DNA from: Streptomyces sp. PT12
GTDB taxonomy: Bacteria; Actinomycetota; Actinomycetes; Streptomycetales; Streptomycetaceae
Reading direction: 5' to 3'
Assembly (NCBI RefSeq): GCF_003311645.1
Contig: NZ_QEST01000079.1
Span: 62,001 to 126,000, forward strand
Length of the DNA: 64,000 bases
The notes beneath the pieces were generated by a model. It did not search any database and had not been told where the DNA came from. It saw nothing but the letters and a program-made list of their open reading frames with translations. Both the position numbers and the translations under genes were made by a program. Of this stretch, positions 8,977 to 18,450 are shown one piece after another (within the stretch, counting starts at the first letter, position 1; each line of letters begins with the position of its first letter).

Positions 8977-9501
8977 TCAGCGCAGCTCGCCCTCGAGCAC
9001 GGTCATCAGCAGCATGTCGTGCCACTCGCCGTCGCGCCGGAACGCCTCACGCTGCCGCCCGTCCACGCGGAAGCCGACCTTCTCGTAGCAGCGGATGGCC
9101 CCGGCGTTGGGCGCCGCGACCCACAGTGCCACCGAGTGCAGCCGCATCTGGTCGAACGCGAACCGGCACAGCGTCCGCAGCGCGTCCGACCCGAAGCCCC
9201 TGCCCCAGGCGTCCTTCTCCCCGATGTAGAGGTCGACCTCGCCCGATCCGCTCTCGGGACTCACATCCCGTAGCGCCAGCACGCCGATCAGCCGCTCCTC
9301 GTCCCGGGTCTCGATCGCGAGCACGGTCCTGGTGTAGCTGTTGGCCACCCGCTCCTCCGAGCGCCGCGCCAGCTGCGCCAGCGACTCGGGGTAGGAGGTG
9401 TCGAGCCACCGTGTCACCTCGGCGTCGCCGTGCCACCGGTGGAGCGCCGAGGCATCCCCCGGCTCCAGCGCCCGCAACCGCACCCGCTCACCGTTCAGCA
9501 T
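8977..9501 (-). CDS. GNAT-family N-acetyltransferase (RimJ/RimL-like)
   Basis: 174 residues from the ATG at 9501 (MLNGERVRLRALEPGDA, the usual start of RimL-type proteins). It contains the acetyl-CoA site GRGFGSDALRTLCRFAF and the C-terminal ALWVAAPNAGAIRCYEKVGF motif. It probably acetylates an amino group of a small molecule or a protein N-terminus; the substrate is unknown. Longer upstream starts exist in frame but add only Arg/Gly-rich sequence. Confidence 0.85.
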   Translation of the reverse strand: MLNGERVRLRALEPGDASALHRWHGDAEVTRWLDTSYPESLAQLARRSEERVANSYTRTVLAIETRDEERLIGVLALRDVSPESGSGEVDLYIGEKDAWGRGFGSDALRTLCRFAFDQMRLHSVALWVAAPNAGAIRCYEKVGFRVDGRQREAFRRDGEWHDMLLMTVLEGELR

Positions 9502-9669
9502 GCCCCGTTGGTACCAGCCGCCGCGCGCGCCCCTCAACACCATTACGCGCCGCCCGCCCCCCGTTCGGCCCTGGGAAAGTCGGCCCCGGGAAGATCGGCT
9601 CCGGGAAAGCCAACGGCCCGCACACCGCCGAAGCGGCGCACGGGCCTGAGCACGAGCCATGCCTCACCG

Positions 9670-10314
9670 TCAGATGAGGTAGAACTCCTCCCACGAGCCA
9701 TTGATCCAGTCGGAGCGCGCACGGAGCGCGTTCTGGAGGTTTCCGGTGAAGTTCTTCTCGGTCGAGACGACCAGGCCGTTCGCCACGGACTGGAAGGCGT
9801 AACGCCCGCTCACCTCGTGGTAGAGCAGGATGAACTGCTCCCAGCCGCCGTTCACCCCCTCGGAACGGGCCCTGAGCACCCCCTTCTCCGAGCCGGTGCG
9901 GTTGAGCTCGGCCGCGACGAACTTCTCGTTCGCCGTGGAACGGATCGAGAGCGTCTCGTTCTCGTTCCAGTAGAGGTCGTACAGCTCCCAGCTGCCGTTG
10001 ATGCCCTCGGAACGGGCCCTCAGCAGGCCGGTGTTGGGCTCGCGGAAGTTCTGCTCCGAGGTGACGAAGAGGTCGTTGGTGACCGACTGGATGCCCCAGG
10101 GGAGCTCCTCAGGCTCGTCGGCCTCAGCCGAGAGCCGGGCCTCGCCCGACCTGACCAGCAGTTCGTTCATCAGGGCGTCGTCGACGACCTGCCAGCCCTC
10201 GGGAACGACCTCGGCCGGGGCCGTGGAGTCGTCCGCCGATGCGGTCGTCGCGCCGAGCGCCGACACCGTCAGCAGACCGGAGAGGGTGAGGATGAGAGCG
10301 CCTTTACGTCTCAC
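9670..10314 (-). CDS. Secreted fascin/beta-trefoil-like protein
   Basis: 214 residues from a GTG at 10314 with AAGGA six bases upstream. A Sec signal peptide (RRKGALILTLSGLLTVSALG, cleavage after ATTASA) is followed by a short linker and three homologous units of about 50 residues, each ending LRARSEGINGSWE, LRARSEGVNGGWE or LRARSDWINGSWE plus an aromatic/hydrophobic strand. The unit resembles the fascin-like beta-trefoil (strand, FVTSEQNF, N/D-G-x-W-E). It is presumably extracellular and may bind a polymer or carbohydrate. No catalytic residues are visible. Confidence 0.7.
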   Translation of the reverse strand: MRRKGALILTLSGLLTVSALGATTASADDSTAPAEVVPEGWQVVDDALMNELLVRSGEARLSAEADEPEELPWGIQSVTNDLFVTSEQNFREPNTGLLRARSEGINGSWELYDLYWNENETLSIRSTANEKFVAAELNRTGSEKGVLRARSEGVNGGWEQFILLYHEVSGRYAFQSVANGLVVSTEKNFTGNLQNALRARSDWINGSWEEFYLI

Positions 10315-10591
10315 GTGGTGTCCTTCGTTCGTTGGGTCGCGGGCAGGCGGCGCGGGAGGCCGGAACAGCCCACGGGATGTGCGTGGATGCGGCGACGGCC
10401 CGTTCCCCCTTTCCGCCGCGGCCCCCAAGCCCACGGCGTACGCCGTTCATGACCCGCCGAGGAAAGCGGCCCGTCGTGCGGGATCATGGCAACGCCCCAC
10501 GGCGCACAGTGTAGATCGGGTGCGCGAATACGCGGCATCCTTCACGTGAATTCACGTATGCCCCGCCCTTCCTCCGCATGCGACCCTCGCC

Positions 10592-11764
10592 TCATGTGAC
10601 GGCCAGGCCCGCCTGCGCCGCGACGACACCGAGCGCCCCCGCGGCCAGCAGCGTGCCCACCACCCCCACGCGACGGATCAGCAGCAGACCCCCCGAGAGC
10701 GCCAGAAGGCCCACCTGCCAGGGGTGTTGGAGGGCCAGCGCGAGCGGCACGGCCGAGCCGCAGATGGCCCCGATGACCGCGGGTCCCGCGCCGTCGAAGA
10801 ACGCCTGTACCGCGGGGAGCGCCCGCACCCGCTCCAGTTGGTCCCCGCCAAGGATGATCATCACAAATGAAGGCCCGAACGCGACCGCCGCCGCCAGCAG
10901 TCCGCCCCACAGCCCCGCCGCGGCGTAGCCCACCACCGCCACCGTCTGCACCACGGGCCCCGGCGTGACCTGACCGAGCGCCACGGCGTTGAGGAACTCC
11001 CCGTTCGTCATCCACCCGTGCCGCCCCACCGCGTCCGCCTGCATCAGCGGGATGATCACGAAGCCGCCGCCGTAGGACAGCGCCCCGACCTTGTAGGCGA
11101 CCCAGGCCAGCGCGGACAGCGACGCCAGCATCGCGCTCACCGGCACCGCCGCGAGCAGCAGCCACAGCCGCCCGTTGCTCCCCGGCGCCGCCCGCGCGTG
11201 CGCGCGCCGCACGCCCCGCACCGCCACCTCGACCAGGCCCGTGGCGATGAGCACCAGCACGAGCCAGACCCCGAGGAACACCGCCGCGAGCGTTCCGGCG
11301 ACCAGATACCCGGCCCATCGCGCCCGCGCCGCGCGCCCCTCCACGCGCCGGGCGCTGTCCGGCAGCATGTGCGCGCCGGTGTACACCGCCACCGCGGCCA
11401 CCGCCGAACCCGCCCCGGCCGCCGCGCCGTTCACCCACCGAGGCGGGTCGCCCGCCAGGAACAGCACGGCCAGCGCCAGGATCATCACCAGGCCGGGCAG
11501 GATGAAGCTCACCCCGCCGACCACCGCGCCCCACGCGCCGCGCAGCCACCACGCGTTCAGGATGGCCAGCTGTGTCGAGGCGGGGCCGGGCAGCAGGTTG
11601 GCCGCGGCCAGCCCGTCCTCGAAGTCCCGGGCCGACACCCAGCCGCGCCGCTCCACGCACAGGTCGCGCAGGAGCGATATGTGCACGGGCGGCCCGCCGA
11701 AGCCGACGACGCCGATGCGCCCCCACTCCCGGGCGATGGTCGGCAGTGAGACGCGATCGGACAT
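10592..11764 (-). CDS. chrA: ChrA-type chromate ion transporter
   Basis: 390 residues with two CHR halves. The N-half has GVVGFGGPPVHISLLRD and AAANLLPGPASTQLA. The C-half has GALSYGGGFVIIPLMQ and AVALGQVTPGPVVQTVAVVG. There are about ten hydrophobic segments. The family exports chromate or takes up related oxyanions; whether this copy acts on chromate is inferred from family. The ATG at 11764 begins MSDRVSLPTIAREWGRIG. No ChrB regulator is next to it. A 277-base spacer separates it from the secreted protein gene. Confidence 0.85.
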   Translation of the reverse strand: MSDRVSLPTIAREWGRIGVVGFGGPPVHISLLRDLCVERRGWVSARDFEDGLAAANLLPGPASTQLAILNAWWLRGAWGAVVGGVSFILPGLVMILALAVLFLAGDPPRWVNGAAAGAGSAVAAVAVYTGAHMLPDSARRVEGRAARARWAGYLVAGTLAAVFLGVWLVLVLIATGLVEVAVRGVRRAHARAAPGSNGRLWLLLAAVPVSAMLASLSALAWVAYKVGALSYGGGFVIIPLMQADAVGRHGWMTNGEFLNAVALGQVTPGPVVQTVAVVGYAAAGLWGGLLAAAVAFGPSFVMIILGGDQLERVRALPAVQAFFDGAGPAVIGAICGSAVPLALALQHPWQVGLLALSGGLLLIRRVGVVGTLLAAGALGVVAAQAGLAVT

Positions 11765-11840
11765 GCGGGGCTCCTGGGGCGGGCGACAAAGCGGGCCGAC
11801 CCTATCCGCGCTAGGTGAACGGCGCGTGCCGCGCGCCCGG

Positions 11841-12839
11841 CTAGGTCAGCGTGGCGACCATCAGTGCCTTGATGGTGTGCAGTCGGTTCTCCGCCTGGTC
11901 GAAGACGACCGAGTGCTCCGACTCGAACACCTCGTCCGTCACCTCGAGCGAGTCGAGCCCGTGCCGCGCGGTGATCTCCCGCCCCACCTCGGTCCCGAGG
12001 TCGTGGAACGCGGGCAGGCAGTGCAGGAACTTCACCTCGGGGTTCCCCGAGGCCCGCAGCACGTCGCCCGTCACCGCGTAGGGCCGCAGCAGCGCGATCC
12101 GTTCGTCCCACGTGTCGAGCGGCTCACCCAGCGAGACCCACACGTCCGTGGCCACGAAGTCCGCGCCGTGCACGCCCTCCGCGACGTCCGAGGTCAGCGT
12201 CAGCCGCGCCCCGGTGGCGGCCGCGAGGCGCCGAGCCTCCGCCTGGATCCCGGCGTTGGGCCACAGCGAATCGGGCGCCACGATCCGCACATCCATCCCG
12301 AGCAGGGCGCCGGTGATCAGGTACGAGTTCCCCATGTTGTTCCTGGCGTCGCCGAGGTAGGCGAACGCGACCGCGTCCAGCGGCTTCTTGCAGTGCTCGG
12401 TCATCGTGAGCACGTCCGCGAGCATCTGCGTGGGGTGCCAGTCGTCGGTCAGCCCGTTGTAGACCGGCACCCCGGCGTGCGCCGCCAGCTCCTCGACGAT
12501 CCGCTGCGCGCTTCCCCGGTACTGGATGGCGTCGAACATCCGGCCGAGAACCCGGGCCGTGTCCCTGGCCGACTCCTTGTAGCCGATGTGCGAGCTGGCC
12601 GGGTCGAGATAGGTGGTCGCCGCGCCCTGCTCGGCCGCGGCCACCTCGAAGGCGCAACGCGTCCGGGTCGAGCTCTTCTCGAAGATCAACGCGATGTGCT
12701 TGCCGGTCAGCGCCTTGGTCTCGGCCCCGAGCCGCCGCGCCGCCTTCAGCTCGGCGGCCAGGTCAAGGAGCGAGCGGAACTCGCCGGGGGTGAGGTCCAG
12801 CTCCTTGAGAAAGTGGCGGCCGGTGAGCTCTGTCGCCAT
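11841..12839 (-). CDS. arcB: Ornithine carbamoyltransferase
   Basis: 332 residues carrying the carbamoyl-phosphate motif [22 protein letters not shown], the ornithine-loop segment and the catalytic HCLPAFHD. It interconverts citrulline + phosphate and ornithine + carbamoyl phosphate in the cytoplasm. It lies 82 bases downstream of arginine deiminase on the same strand, so a catabolic (arcB) role is likely, although the enzyme could equally serve arginine synthesis (argF). The gap contains a possible ArgR box. Confidence 0.93.
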   Translation of the reverse strand: MATELTGRHFLKELDLTPGEFRSLLDLAAELKAARRLGAETKALTGKHIALIFEKSSTRTRCAFEVAAAEQGAATTYLDPASSHIGYKESARDTARVLGRMFDAIQYRGSAQRIVEELAAHAGVPVYNGLTDDWHPTQMLADVLTMTEHCKKPLDAVAFAYLGDARNNMGNSYLITGALLGMDVRIVAPDSLWPNAGIQAEARRLAAATGARLTLTSDVAEGVHGADFVATDVWVSLGEPLDTWDERIALLRPYAVTGDVLRASGNPEVKFLHCLPAFHDLGTEVGREITARHGLDSLEVTDEVFESEHSVVFDQAENRLHTIKALMVATLT

Positions 12840-12873
12840 GTCGACTCCGTAGCGTCGGAACTATATGCGGCAG

Positions 12874-12890
12874 CCTACATGCCTATGCAG
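12874..12890. promoter_or_regulatory. Candidate ArgR (ARG) box upstream of arcB
   Basis: The spacer between arcA and arcB has an AT-rich patch, cctacatgcctatgcag. It resembles half-sites of Streptomyces ARG boxes (CATGC and ATGCA elements). It lies 35-51 bases upstream of the arcB ATG. A small cccggt/accggg hairpin (12894-12910) lies just downstream of arcA. Together they suggest arcB can be expressed from its own promoter. Confidence 0.35.
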
Positions 12891-12921
12891 AGTCCCGGTA
12901 GGGGACCGGGGAGCCTTCCGC

Positions 12922-14139
12922 TCACACCGGGTCGCGCTCTACCGGGCAGCTCATGCAACGCGGGCCGCCCCGGCCCCGGCCCAGCTCGCTGCCCGGCACC
13001 TCGATCACCTCGAAGCCCTGCTCCCGCAGGTGGGTGTTGGCCGTCACGGTCCGCTCGTAGGCCAGCACCACGCCCGGCTCGACGGCCAGCACGTTGCACC
13101 CGTCGTCCCACTGCTCGCGCTCCGCCGCGTGGACATCCTGGACGGGGGTCAGCACCCTGATCCGGTCCAGGCCGAGCGCCGCCGCGATGGCCCGGTGCAT
13201 GTGCTCGGGCGCGTGGTCGGTGACCTTCAGCTCGTCGCCCGAGCCCGGCTCGATGGTGTACGAGCGCAGCATCCCGAGCCCCGCGTACTGCGTGAACGTC
13301 TCGCCGTCGACCATGGTCAGCACGGTGTCCAGGTGCATGAACGCCCGCCGCTTCGGCAGGTCCACGGCCACGATCACGCGTGCCGAGCCCGCCTCGAACA
13401 GGCGTCGCGCCAGCAGCTCGACGGCCTGCGGCGTGGTCCGCTCGCTCAGGCCGACCAGCACCGCGCCGTTCCCGATCACCAGCACGTCGCCGCCCTCGAT
13501 CGTCGAGGGGTGCGCGCCCTGCCCGTCCGACCAGATCCGCGCGGAGCCCGCGAACAGCGGGTGGTGCTTGTAGACGGCCTCGAAGTGAACGCTCTCGCGC
13601 TGCCGCGCCGGCCACCGCATCGCATTGATCGCCACCCCGTCGTATACCCAGGCGGAGGTGTCGCGCGCGAAGAGGTGGTTGGGCAGCGGGTGCAGCAGGA
13701 AGTCGTCCTGGCCCATCACATGGAAGCGCACCGAGACCGGCTCGTCGTGCGCGGCCAGATATTCGCGCTTGGTCATCCCGCCGATCAGCGCCTCGGCCAA
13801 CTCCCCGGACGGCAGCCCGTCGAACGCCGCCCGCAGCCGGTCGGTCGCCAGCGGCCCGTACTCGCGCTCGTCGAAGACCCGGTCGAGGACCAGCGCCCGC
13901 GCCGTCGGTAGCTCGAGCGTCTGCGCGAGCAGCTCACCGAACAGGTGGACCTCGACCCCCCGGCCCCGCAGCACACCCGCGAACACGTCGTGCTCCTGCT
14001 GCGCCCTCCGGACCCACAGCACATCGTCGAACAGCAACTCGTCCTTGTTGGTCGGGGTGAGCCGCTTGAGCTCGAGACCGGGGCGATGGAGGATCACTCG
14101 CCGTAGCCGCCCGGTCTCCGAATCGACATGAAAGGTCAT
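12922..14139 (-). CDS. arcA: Arginine deiminase
   Basis: 405 residues, the normal length. Guanidine-modifying-enzyme signatures are all present: [26 protein letters not shown], the catalytic His in [14 protein letters not shown] and the nucleophilic Cys in [13 protein letters not shown]. It hydrolyses arginine to citrulline and ammonia, the first step of the ADI pathway that arcB continues. The ATG at 14139 ([12 protein letters not shown]) is the family start. No carbamate kinase or arginine/ornithine antiporter is adjacent. Confidence 0.95.
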   Translation of the reverse strand: MTFHVDSETGRLRRVILHRPGLELKRLTPTNKDELLFDDVLWVRRAQQEHDVFAGVLRGRGVEVHLFGELLAQTLELPTARALVLDRVFDEREYGPLATDRLRAAFDGLPSGELAEALIGGMTKREYLAAHDEPVSVRFHVMGQDDFLLHPLPNHLFARDTSAWVYDGVAINAMRWPARQRESVHFEAVYKHHPLFAGSARIWSDGQGAHPSTIEGGDVLVIGNGAVLVGLSERTTPQAVELLARRLFEAGSARVIVAVDLPKRRAFMHLDTVLTMVDGETFTQYAGLGMLRSYTIEPGSGDELKVTDHAPEHMHRAIAAALGLDRIRVLTPVQDVHAAEREQWDDGCNVLAVEPGVVLAYERTVTANTHLREQGFEVIEVPGSELGRGRGGPRCMSCPVERDPV

Positions 14140-14279
14140 GCCCCCATTCTGCGCCGCCGGGCCCCGGCCCTCCTCCCCACCCGTCCACACCGGGGCCCAC
14201 CTGTCCACGCCGGGGAGCGCGCCGCGCGGCCGCCGCCCCTGCGGGTCGCGGCCGTGCGGCGCCTCGAACCTGACCCGGT

Positions 14280-14310
14280 ACCCGGGACCGGCCCGGGGCC
14301 GGTCCCGGGT
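14280..14310 (-). terminator. Very strong GC palindrome downstream of pnkp
   Basis: A 31-base palindrome with two perfect 15-base arms (acccgggaccggccc and its complement) around a single central g. It follows the pnkp stop and precedes arcA, so it should end the hen1-pnkp transcript. No U-tract follows, as is common in Streptomyces. Confidence 0.7.
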
Positions 14311-14332
14311 CCGGCCCGGGGCCAGGCGGGGG

Positions 14333-16900
14333 CTACAGACGCGGATCCACCGGCTCGGATTCCAGCGCAAGCACCGCGAACACCGCCTCGTGCACGCGCC
14401 ACAGCGGCTCACCCTCGGCCAGCCGATCGAGCGCCTCGAGGCCGAGCGCGTACTCCCGCAGGGCCAGTGAGCGTTTGTGGCCGAGGTGCCGCGCACGCAG
14501 CCGCGACAGGTGCTCGGGCCGGGTGTACTCGGGGCCGTAGATGATGCGCAGATACTCCCGGCCGCGGCACTTGATGCCCGGCTGCGCCAACCGCCCGTCC
14601 TCGCCGCGCACATACGCCGCCCGCGGCTTGACCACCATGCCCTCGCCGCCCGCGCCGGTCAGCGTGAGCCACCACCGGACACCCGCGGCCACCGACGCCT
14701 CGTCGCAGGTATCCACGAGCAGTCGGCCCGTGGGCCTCAATAGCTCGGGGTCACGCTCCACCAGCCGATCGATCAGGCCCAACTGCGCGTCGTGGGGGAG
14801 CGTGGCGAGCGACCGGCCCTCGGCGGCCAGCAACTGGAACGGCGCCACCCCCACCCCGGCAAGCCCGGGGCCCGCCTGCCAGCAGTACCGGCGGTACGCG
14901 GCCCTGAACGCCTCGGCGTCACCTACCCGTTCGCGCTGCCGCGCCAGCAGGTCGCCCACCTCGACGCCCCGCGCCCTCGCCGCATCCAGCGCCGCCACGG
15001 CTCCCGGGAAGGCCGCACCCGCCGCCGCGCCCACCGCCGCGTACTGCTCGCGCAACAGCCCGCCCGCCTTGAGCGACCACGGGGTGATCTCCGCGTCGAC
15101 GAGCAGCCAGTCCGTGTCGAGCTCCCGCCACAGCCCGGCCGCTGTCACCGCGTCGGCCAGCCGTCCCAGCAACGCCTCGGCCGTGCCCGCGTCGTCGAAG
15201 AACGGCCTCCCGGTACGCGTGTGCACCACGCCCCGCACCCCCTCCGGCGCCCCGAACCGCTTGGCCGCCGTCCCACCGTCCCGGCACACCAGCGCGACGG
15301 CGCGCGACCCCATGTGCTTCTCCTCGCACACCACGTCGCGCACGCCCGCCGCCCGATAGGCCGCGAACGCCTCGGCCGGGTGCTCCAGATAGCCCTCCTC
15401 CTCCGAGGTCGCGCAGGGCGCCATCGTCGGCGGCAGATACATCAGCAGCCGGGGATCCACCGCGAACCTGCTCATCACCTCGAGGGCCGCCGCCGCGTTC
15501 TCCTCCCTGACCGACAGCCGCCCGGCGTGCCGGGTGGTCACCACCCGGCGGCCCGCGACGTCCCCCAGGTCGAGCGGGCGGCCGTCCGCGCCACCCGGCG
15601 CCTCGGTGGCCAGCGGCCTGACCGGCTCGTACCACACTCGCTCCGCGGGTGTGTCCACGATCTCCCGCTCGGGCCAGCGCAGCGCGGTGAGCGCCCCGCC
15701 GAAAACGCAACCGGTGTCCAGGCACAAGGTGTTGTTCAGCCAGGAGGCGCGCGGCACCGGCGTGTGGCCGTACACCACGGCCGCCGCGCCCCGGTAGTCC
15801 TCCGCCCAGGGGTAGCGCACCGGCAGCCCGAACTCGTCGGTCTCGCCCGTCGTCTCGCCGTACAGCGCGTGCGAACGCACCCGGCCCGACGTCCGCCCGT
15901 GGTACTTCTCGGGCAGCCCGGCGTGGCTGACCACCAGGCGGCCGCCGTCCAGTAGGTAGTGCGATATCAGCGAGTCGACGAACTCCCGCACCCGCCCCCG
16001 GAACTCCCGGTCCACCGCGTCCTCGCGCTCCAGCTGCTCCACGGTCTCCGCGAGCCCATGGGTCATCCGCACCACGCGGCCCCTGAGGTGGCGGGCCAGC
16101 TTGTTCTCGTGGTTTCCCGAGACGCACAGCGCGGTGCCATCGGCGACCATGCCCATCACGAGCCGCAGCACCCCCGGGCTGTCGGGGCCGCGGTCGACCA
16201 GGTCGCCCACGAACACCGCCGTCCTGCCCTCCGGGTGCGACGCCCCGACCGCGCGCCCCGCCTCGTCGCGGCTGATCACCCAGCCGAGCCGCTCGGTCAG
16301 CAGGGTCTCCAACTCCGCCCGGCAGCCGTGCACATCGCCGATCAGGTCGAACGGGCCCGTGCGGTCCTTCAGGTCGTTGAACCGCCGCACCGGCCGCACC
16401 GTGGCCGCCGCCACCTCCTCCTCGCAGCGCAGCACATGGATGTGCCGGAACCCCTCGCGCTCGAGGCCGCGCAGCGAACGCCGCAGCTCGCCGCGCTGCC
16501 GCGGGATCACATGCTTCGGCATCCCCGCCCGGTCGGCCCGCGTGGCGTTCCGCTCGGCGCACACCCGCTCGGGCAGGTCGAGCACGATCGCCACCGGCAG
16601 CACGTCGTGCTCCCTGGCCAGCCGCACCAGCTGACGGCGTGCCTCCTTGTGGACGTTGGTGGCGTCCACGACGGTCAGCCGCCCGGCCGCGAGGCGCTTC
16701 CCCGCGATGTAGTGCAGCAGCTCGAACGCCTCGGGCGTGGCCGACTGGTCGTTCTCGTCGTCGGCGACCATCCCGCGGCAGGCGTCCGATGACACCACCT
16801 GCGTGGGCAGGAAGTGCCGCCGGGCGAATGTCGACTTCCCCGACCCGGTGACACCGATCAGCACGACCAACGACAGGTCGGGCACGGTGATCTCGCTCAT
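14333..16900 (-). CDS. pnkp: Polynucleotide kinase-phosphatase-ligase (Pnkp)
   Basis: 855 residues with the three Pnkp modules in order. An N-terminal 5'-kinase has the P-loop GVTGSGKST (16-24). A central binuclear metallophosphatase has GDVHG (188-192), GDLVDRG (232-238) and GNHE (262-265), which heals 2',3'-cyclic ends. A C-terminal ligase-type adenylyltransferase has motif I EEKHMGSR (Lys528) and the later motif GEGMVVKPR. Such enzymes heal and seal broken RNA, for example tRNA cut by ribotoxins. Its ATG overlaps the hen1 stop (ATGA), indicating translational coupling. Confidence 0.95.
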   Translation of the reverse strand: MSEITVPDLSLVVLIGVTGSGKSTFARRHFLPTQVVSSDACRGMVADDENDQSATPEAFELLHYIAGKRLAAGRLTVVDATNVHKEARRQLVRLAREHDVLPVAIVLDLPERVCAERNATRADRAGMPKHVIPRQRGELRRSLRGLEREGFRHIHVLRCEEEVAAATVRPVRRFNDLKDRTGPFDLIGDVHGCRAELETLLTERLGWVISRDEAGRAVGASHPEGRTAVFVGDLVDRGPDSPGVLRLVMGMVADGTALCVSGNHENKLARHLRGRVVRMTHGLAETVEQLEREDAVDREFRGRVREFVDSLISHYLLDGGRLVVSHAGLPEKYHGRTSGRVRSHALYGETTGETDEFGLPVRYPWAEDYRGAAAVVYGHTPVPRASWLNNTLCLDTGCVFGGALTALRWPEREIVDTPAERVWYEPVRPLATEAPGGADGRPLDLGDVAGRRVVTTRHAGRLSVREENAAAALEVMSRFAVDPRLLMYLPPTMAPCATSEEEGYLEHPAEAFAAYRAAGVRDVVCEEKHMGSRAVALVCRDGGTAAKRFGAPEGVRGVVHTRTGRPFFDDAGTAEALLGRLADAVTAAGLWRELDTDWLLVDAEITPWSLKAGGLLREQYAAVGAAAGAAFPGAVAALDAARARGVEVGDLLARQRERVGDAEAFRAAYRRYCWQAGPGLAGVGVAPFQLLAAEGRSLATLPHDAQLGLIDRLVERDPELLRPTGRLLVDTCDEASVAAGVRWWLTLTGAGGEGMVVKPRAAYVRGEDGRLAQPGIKCRGREYLRIIYGPEYTRPEHLSRLRARHLGHKRSLALREYALGLEALDRLAEGEPLWRVHEAVFAVLALESEPVDPRL

Positions 16901-18396
16901 CGCGCGGCCTCCTCTCCCACGGTCTCCCGCGCCTCCTCGTGCAGGAACAGCGCCAGCTGCGTCGGCGCCCCCACCTCCGGGTCATCGGGACCCACCGGGC
17001 GGAACTCCACGGCGTACCCGTGCCGCTGGGCCACGGCCTCGGCCCACGCCCCGAACTCCTCCCGCGTCCACTCGAACCGGTGGTCAGGGTGCCGCGCCTC
17101 CCCGGCTGGCAGCGTCTCCCAGCGGACGTTGTACTCGGCGTTGGGCGTCGTCACGACGACCGCGCCGGGCCGGGCCGCGCCGAAGACCGCGTACTCGAGG
17201 GCGGGCAGCCGGGGCGGGTCCACATGCTCGATCACCTCGCTCAGCACCGCCGCGTCATATCCGGCGAGCCGGGTGTCGGTGTACATCAGCGACCCCTGGA
17301 TCAGCTTCAGCCGCGCTCGCCCGCGCTCGGGCATGCGGTCGACGCCGAGCCGCCGGTGCGCCGCGGCCAGGGCGCGCGCCGACACGTCCATCCCCACGAC
17401 CTCCGTCAGCCTCGTGTCCTTGAGCAGCTCCGCGAGCAACTGCCCACCCCCGCACCCCAGATCCAGCACCCGTGTCGCGCCGGTCCCGACGAGGGCCGCG
17501 AGGATCGCCTCGCGCCGCCGCTCGGCCAGCGGCACCGGAGCGACCTCCACGCCGTCCGCGCCGTCGGCGGCAACCATGGCGTCCGCCTCGTCGGCCACGG
17601 CGTTGTCGAGATCCTCGGCCGGGCTGTCGTCCGACTCCGCGAGCCGCGTCAGCTCAAGCGCGGACAGAGCCTCCCGCGTCAGCCGGTGCCGGTGCGCCAG
17701 ATAGCGCCCCACGATGAGCTTGTGCTCCGGGTGCCCCGCGAGCCAGCCGTCCCCGGCCCGCAGGAGCTTGTCCACCTCCTCCTCGGTGATCCAGTAGTGC
17801 TTGGCCGCGTCCAGCACCGGCAGCAGCACATACAGCTGCCGCAGCGCCGCGGAGACCGTGACCGTCCCGGTCAGCCGCAGTCCTACATATCGCGACGGGC
17901 CCCACTCGGGGAACTCCGGGTCGAGCGGCACGGGATCCGCCTCCACCGCCCATCCCAGCGGCTCGAACAGCCGCCGCACCACCTCGGCCCCGCCCCGCGC
18001 CGGAAGCGCGGGCACCTCGACCGTCAACGGCAGCGCGTGTCCCGGCAGCTCGGGCCGCGCCGCGCACCGGCCCCGCATCGCCGTCCTGAACACCTGGCCC
18101 AGTGCCACCGCGAGCAGCGAAGACGTGGCATACGGCCGGTCGTTGACGTACTGGGCGAGCGTCGCGTCGGGGGCCGCCCCGCGCCCCCGGCCTCGATTCC
18201 GTACGAGCGCGACCGGATCGACGTCGAGCAGCAGCGCCGCGGTGCAGCGCTCGACTTCGGCCACCGGGTAGAACACGTGGGCAGCGCCCGCCGCGGTGGA
18301 GAACTCCTGGGCCTTGTCCGGGTGCTTGTGCAGCAGAAAGCCGAGGTCAGTGGCGGGGCGGGCGGCATCGCCGGTCGTGGATATCGTCAGGAACAC
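16897..18396 (-). CDS. hen1: Hen1 3'-terminal RNA ribose 2'-O-methyltransferase
   Basis: 499 residues from a GTG at 18396 (VFLTISTTGDAARPATDLGFLLHKHP is the family N-terminus). The N-terminal half is the bacterial Hen1 domain that binds Pnkp and its ligase. The C-terminal methyltransferase has LDLGCGGG (311-318) and the metal site E387/E390/H391 (SEVIEHV) with His439 in DHRFEWTR. It methylates the 2'-OH at the healed 3' end before ligation, which protects the junction from being cut again. First gene of a two-gene operon; a 54-base spacer separates it from the divergent Nramp-like gene. Confidence 0.95.
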   Translation of the reverse strand: MFLTISTTGDAARPATDLGFLLHKHPDKAQEFSTAAGAAHVFYPVAEVERCTAALLLDVDPVALVRNRGRGRGAAPDATLAQYVNDRPYATSSLLAVALGQVFRTAMRGRCAARPELPGHALPLTVEVPALPARGGAEVVRRLFEPLGWAVEADPVPLDPEFPEWGPSRYVGLRLTGTVTVSAALRQLYVLLPVLDAAKHYWITEEEVDKLLRAGDGWLAGHPEHKLIVGRYLAHRHRLTREALSALELTRLAESDDSPAEDLDNAVADEADAMVAADGADGVEVAPVPLAERRREAILAALVGTGATRVLDLGCGGGQLLAELLKDTRLTEVVGMDVSARALAAAHRRLGVDRMPERGRARLKLIQGSLMYTDTRLAGYDAAVLSEVIEHVDPPRLPALEYAVFGAARPGAVVVTTPNAEYNVRWETLPAGEARHPDHRFEWTREEFGAWAEAVAQRHGYAVEFRPVGPDDPEVGAPTQLALFLHEEARETVGEEAAR

Positions 18397-18450
18397 CCGC
18401 CTCAGTATGGTCGCGCACCACTCTGTTCGGTGACTGATTTTGTGGGCAAG

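Noticed and set aside
16939-18450. Extension of the Nramp-like frame about 500 codons upstream, through the hen1 region
   Set aside because: The upstream part is antisense to hen1 and shows no family resemblance; Nramp similarity begins at 18451.
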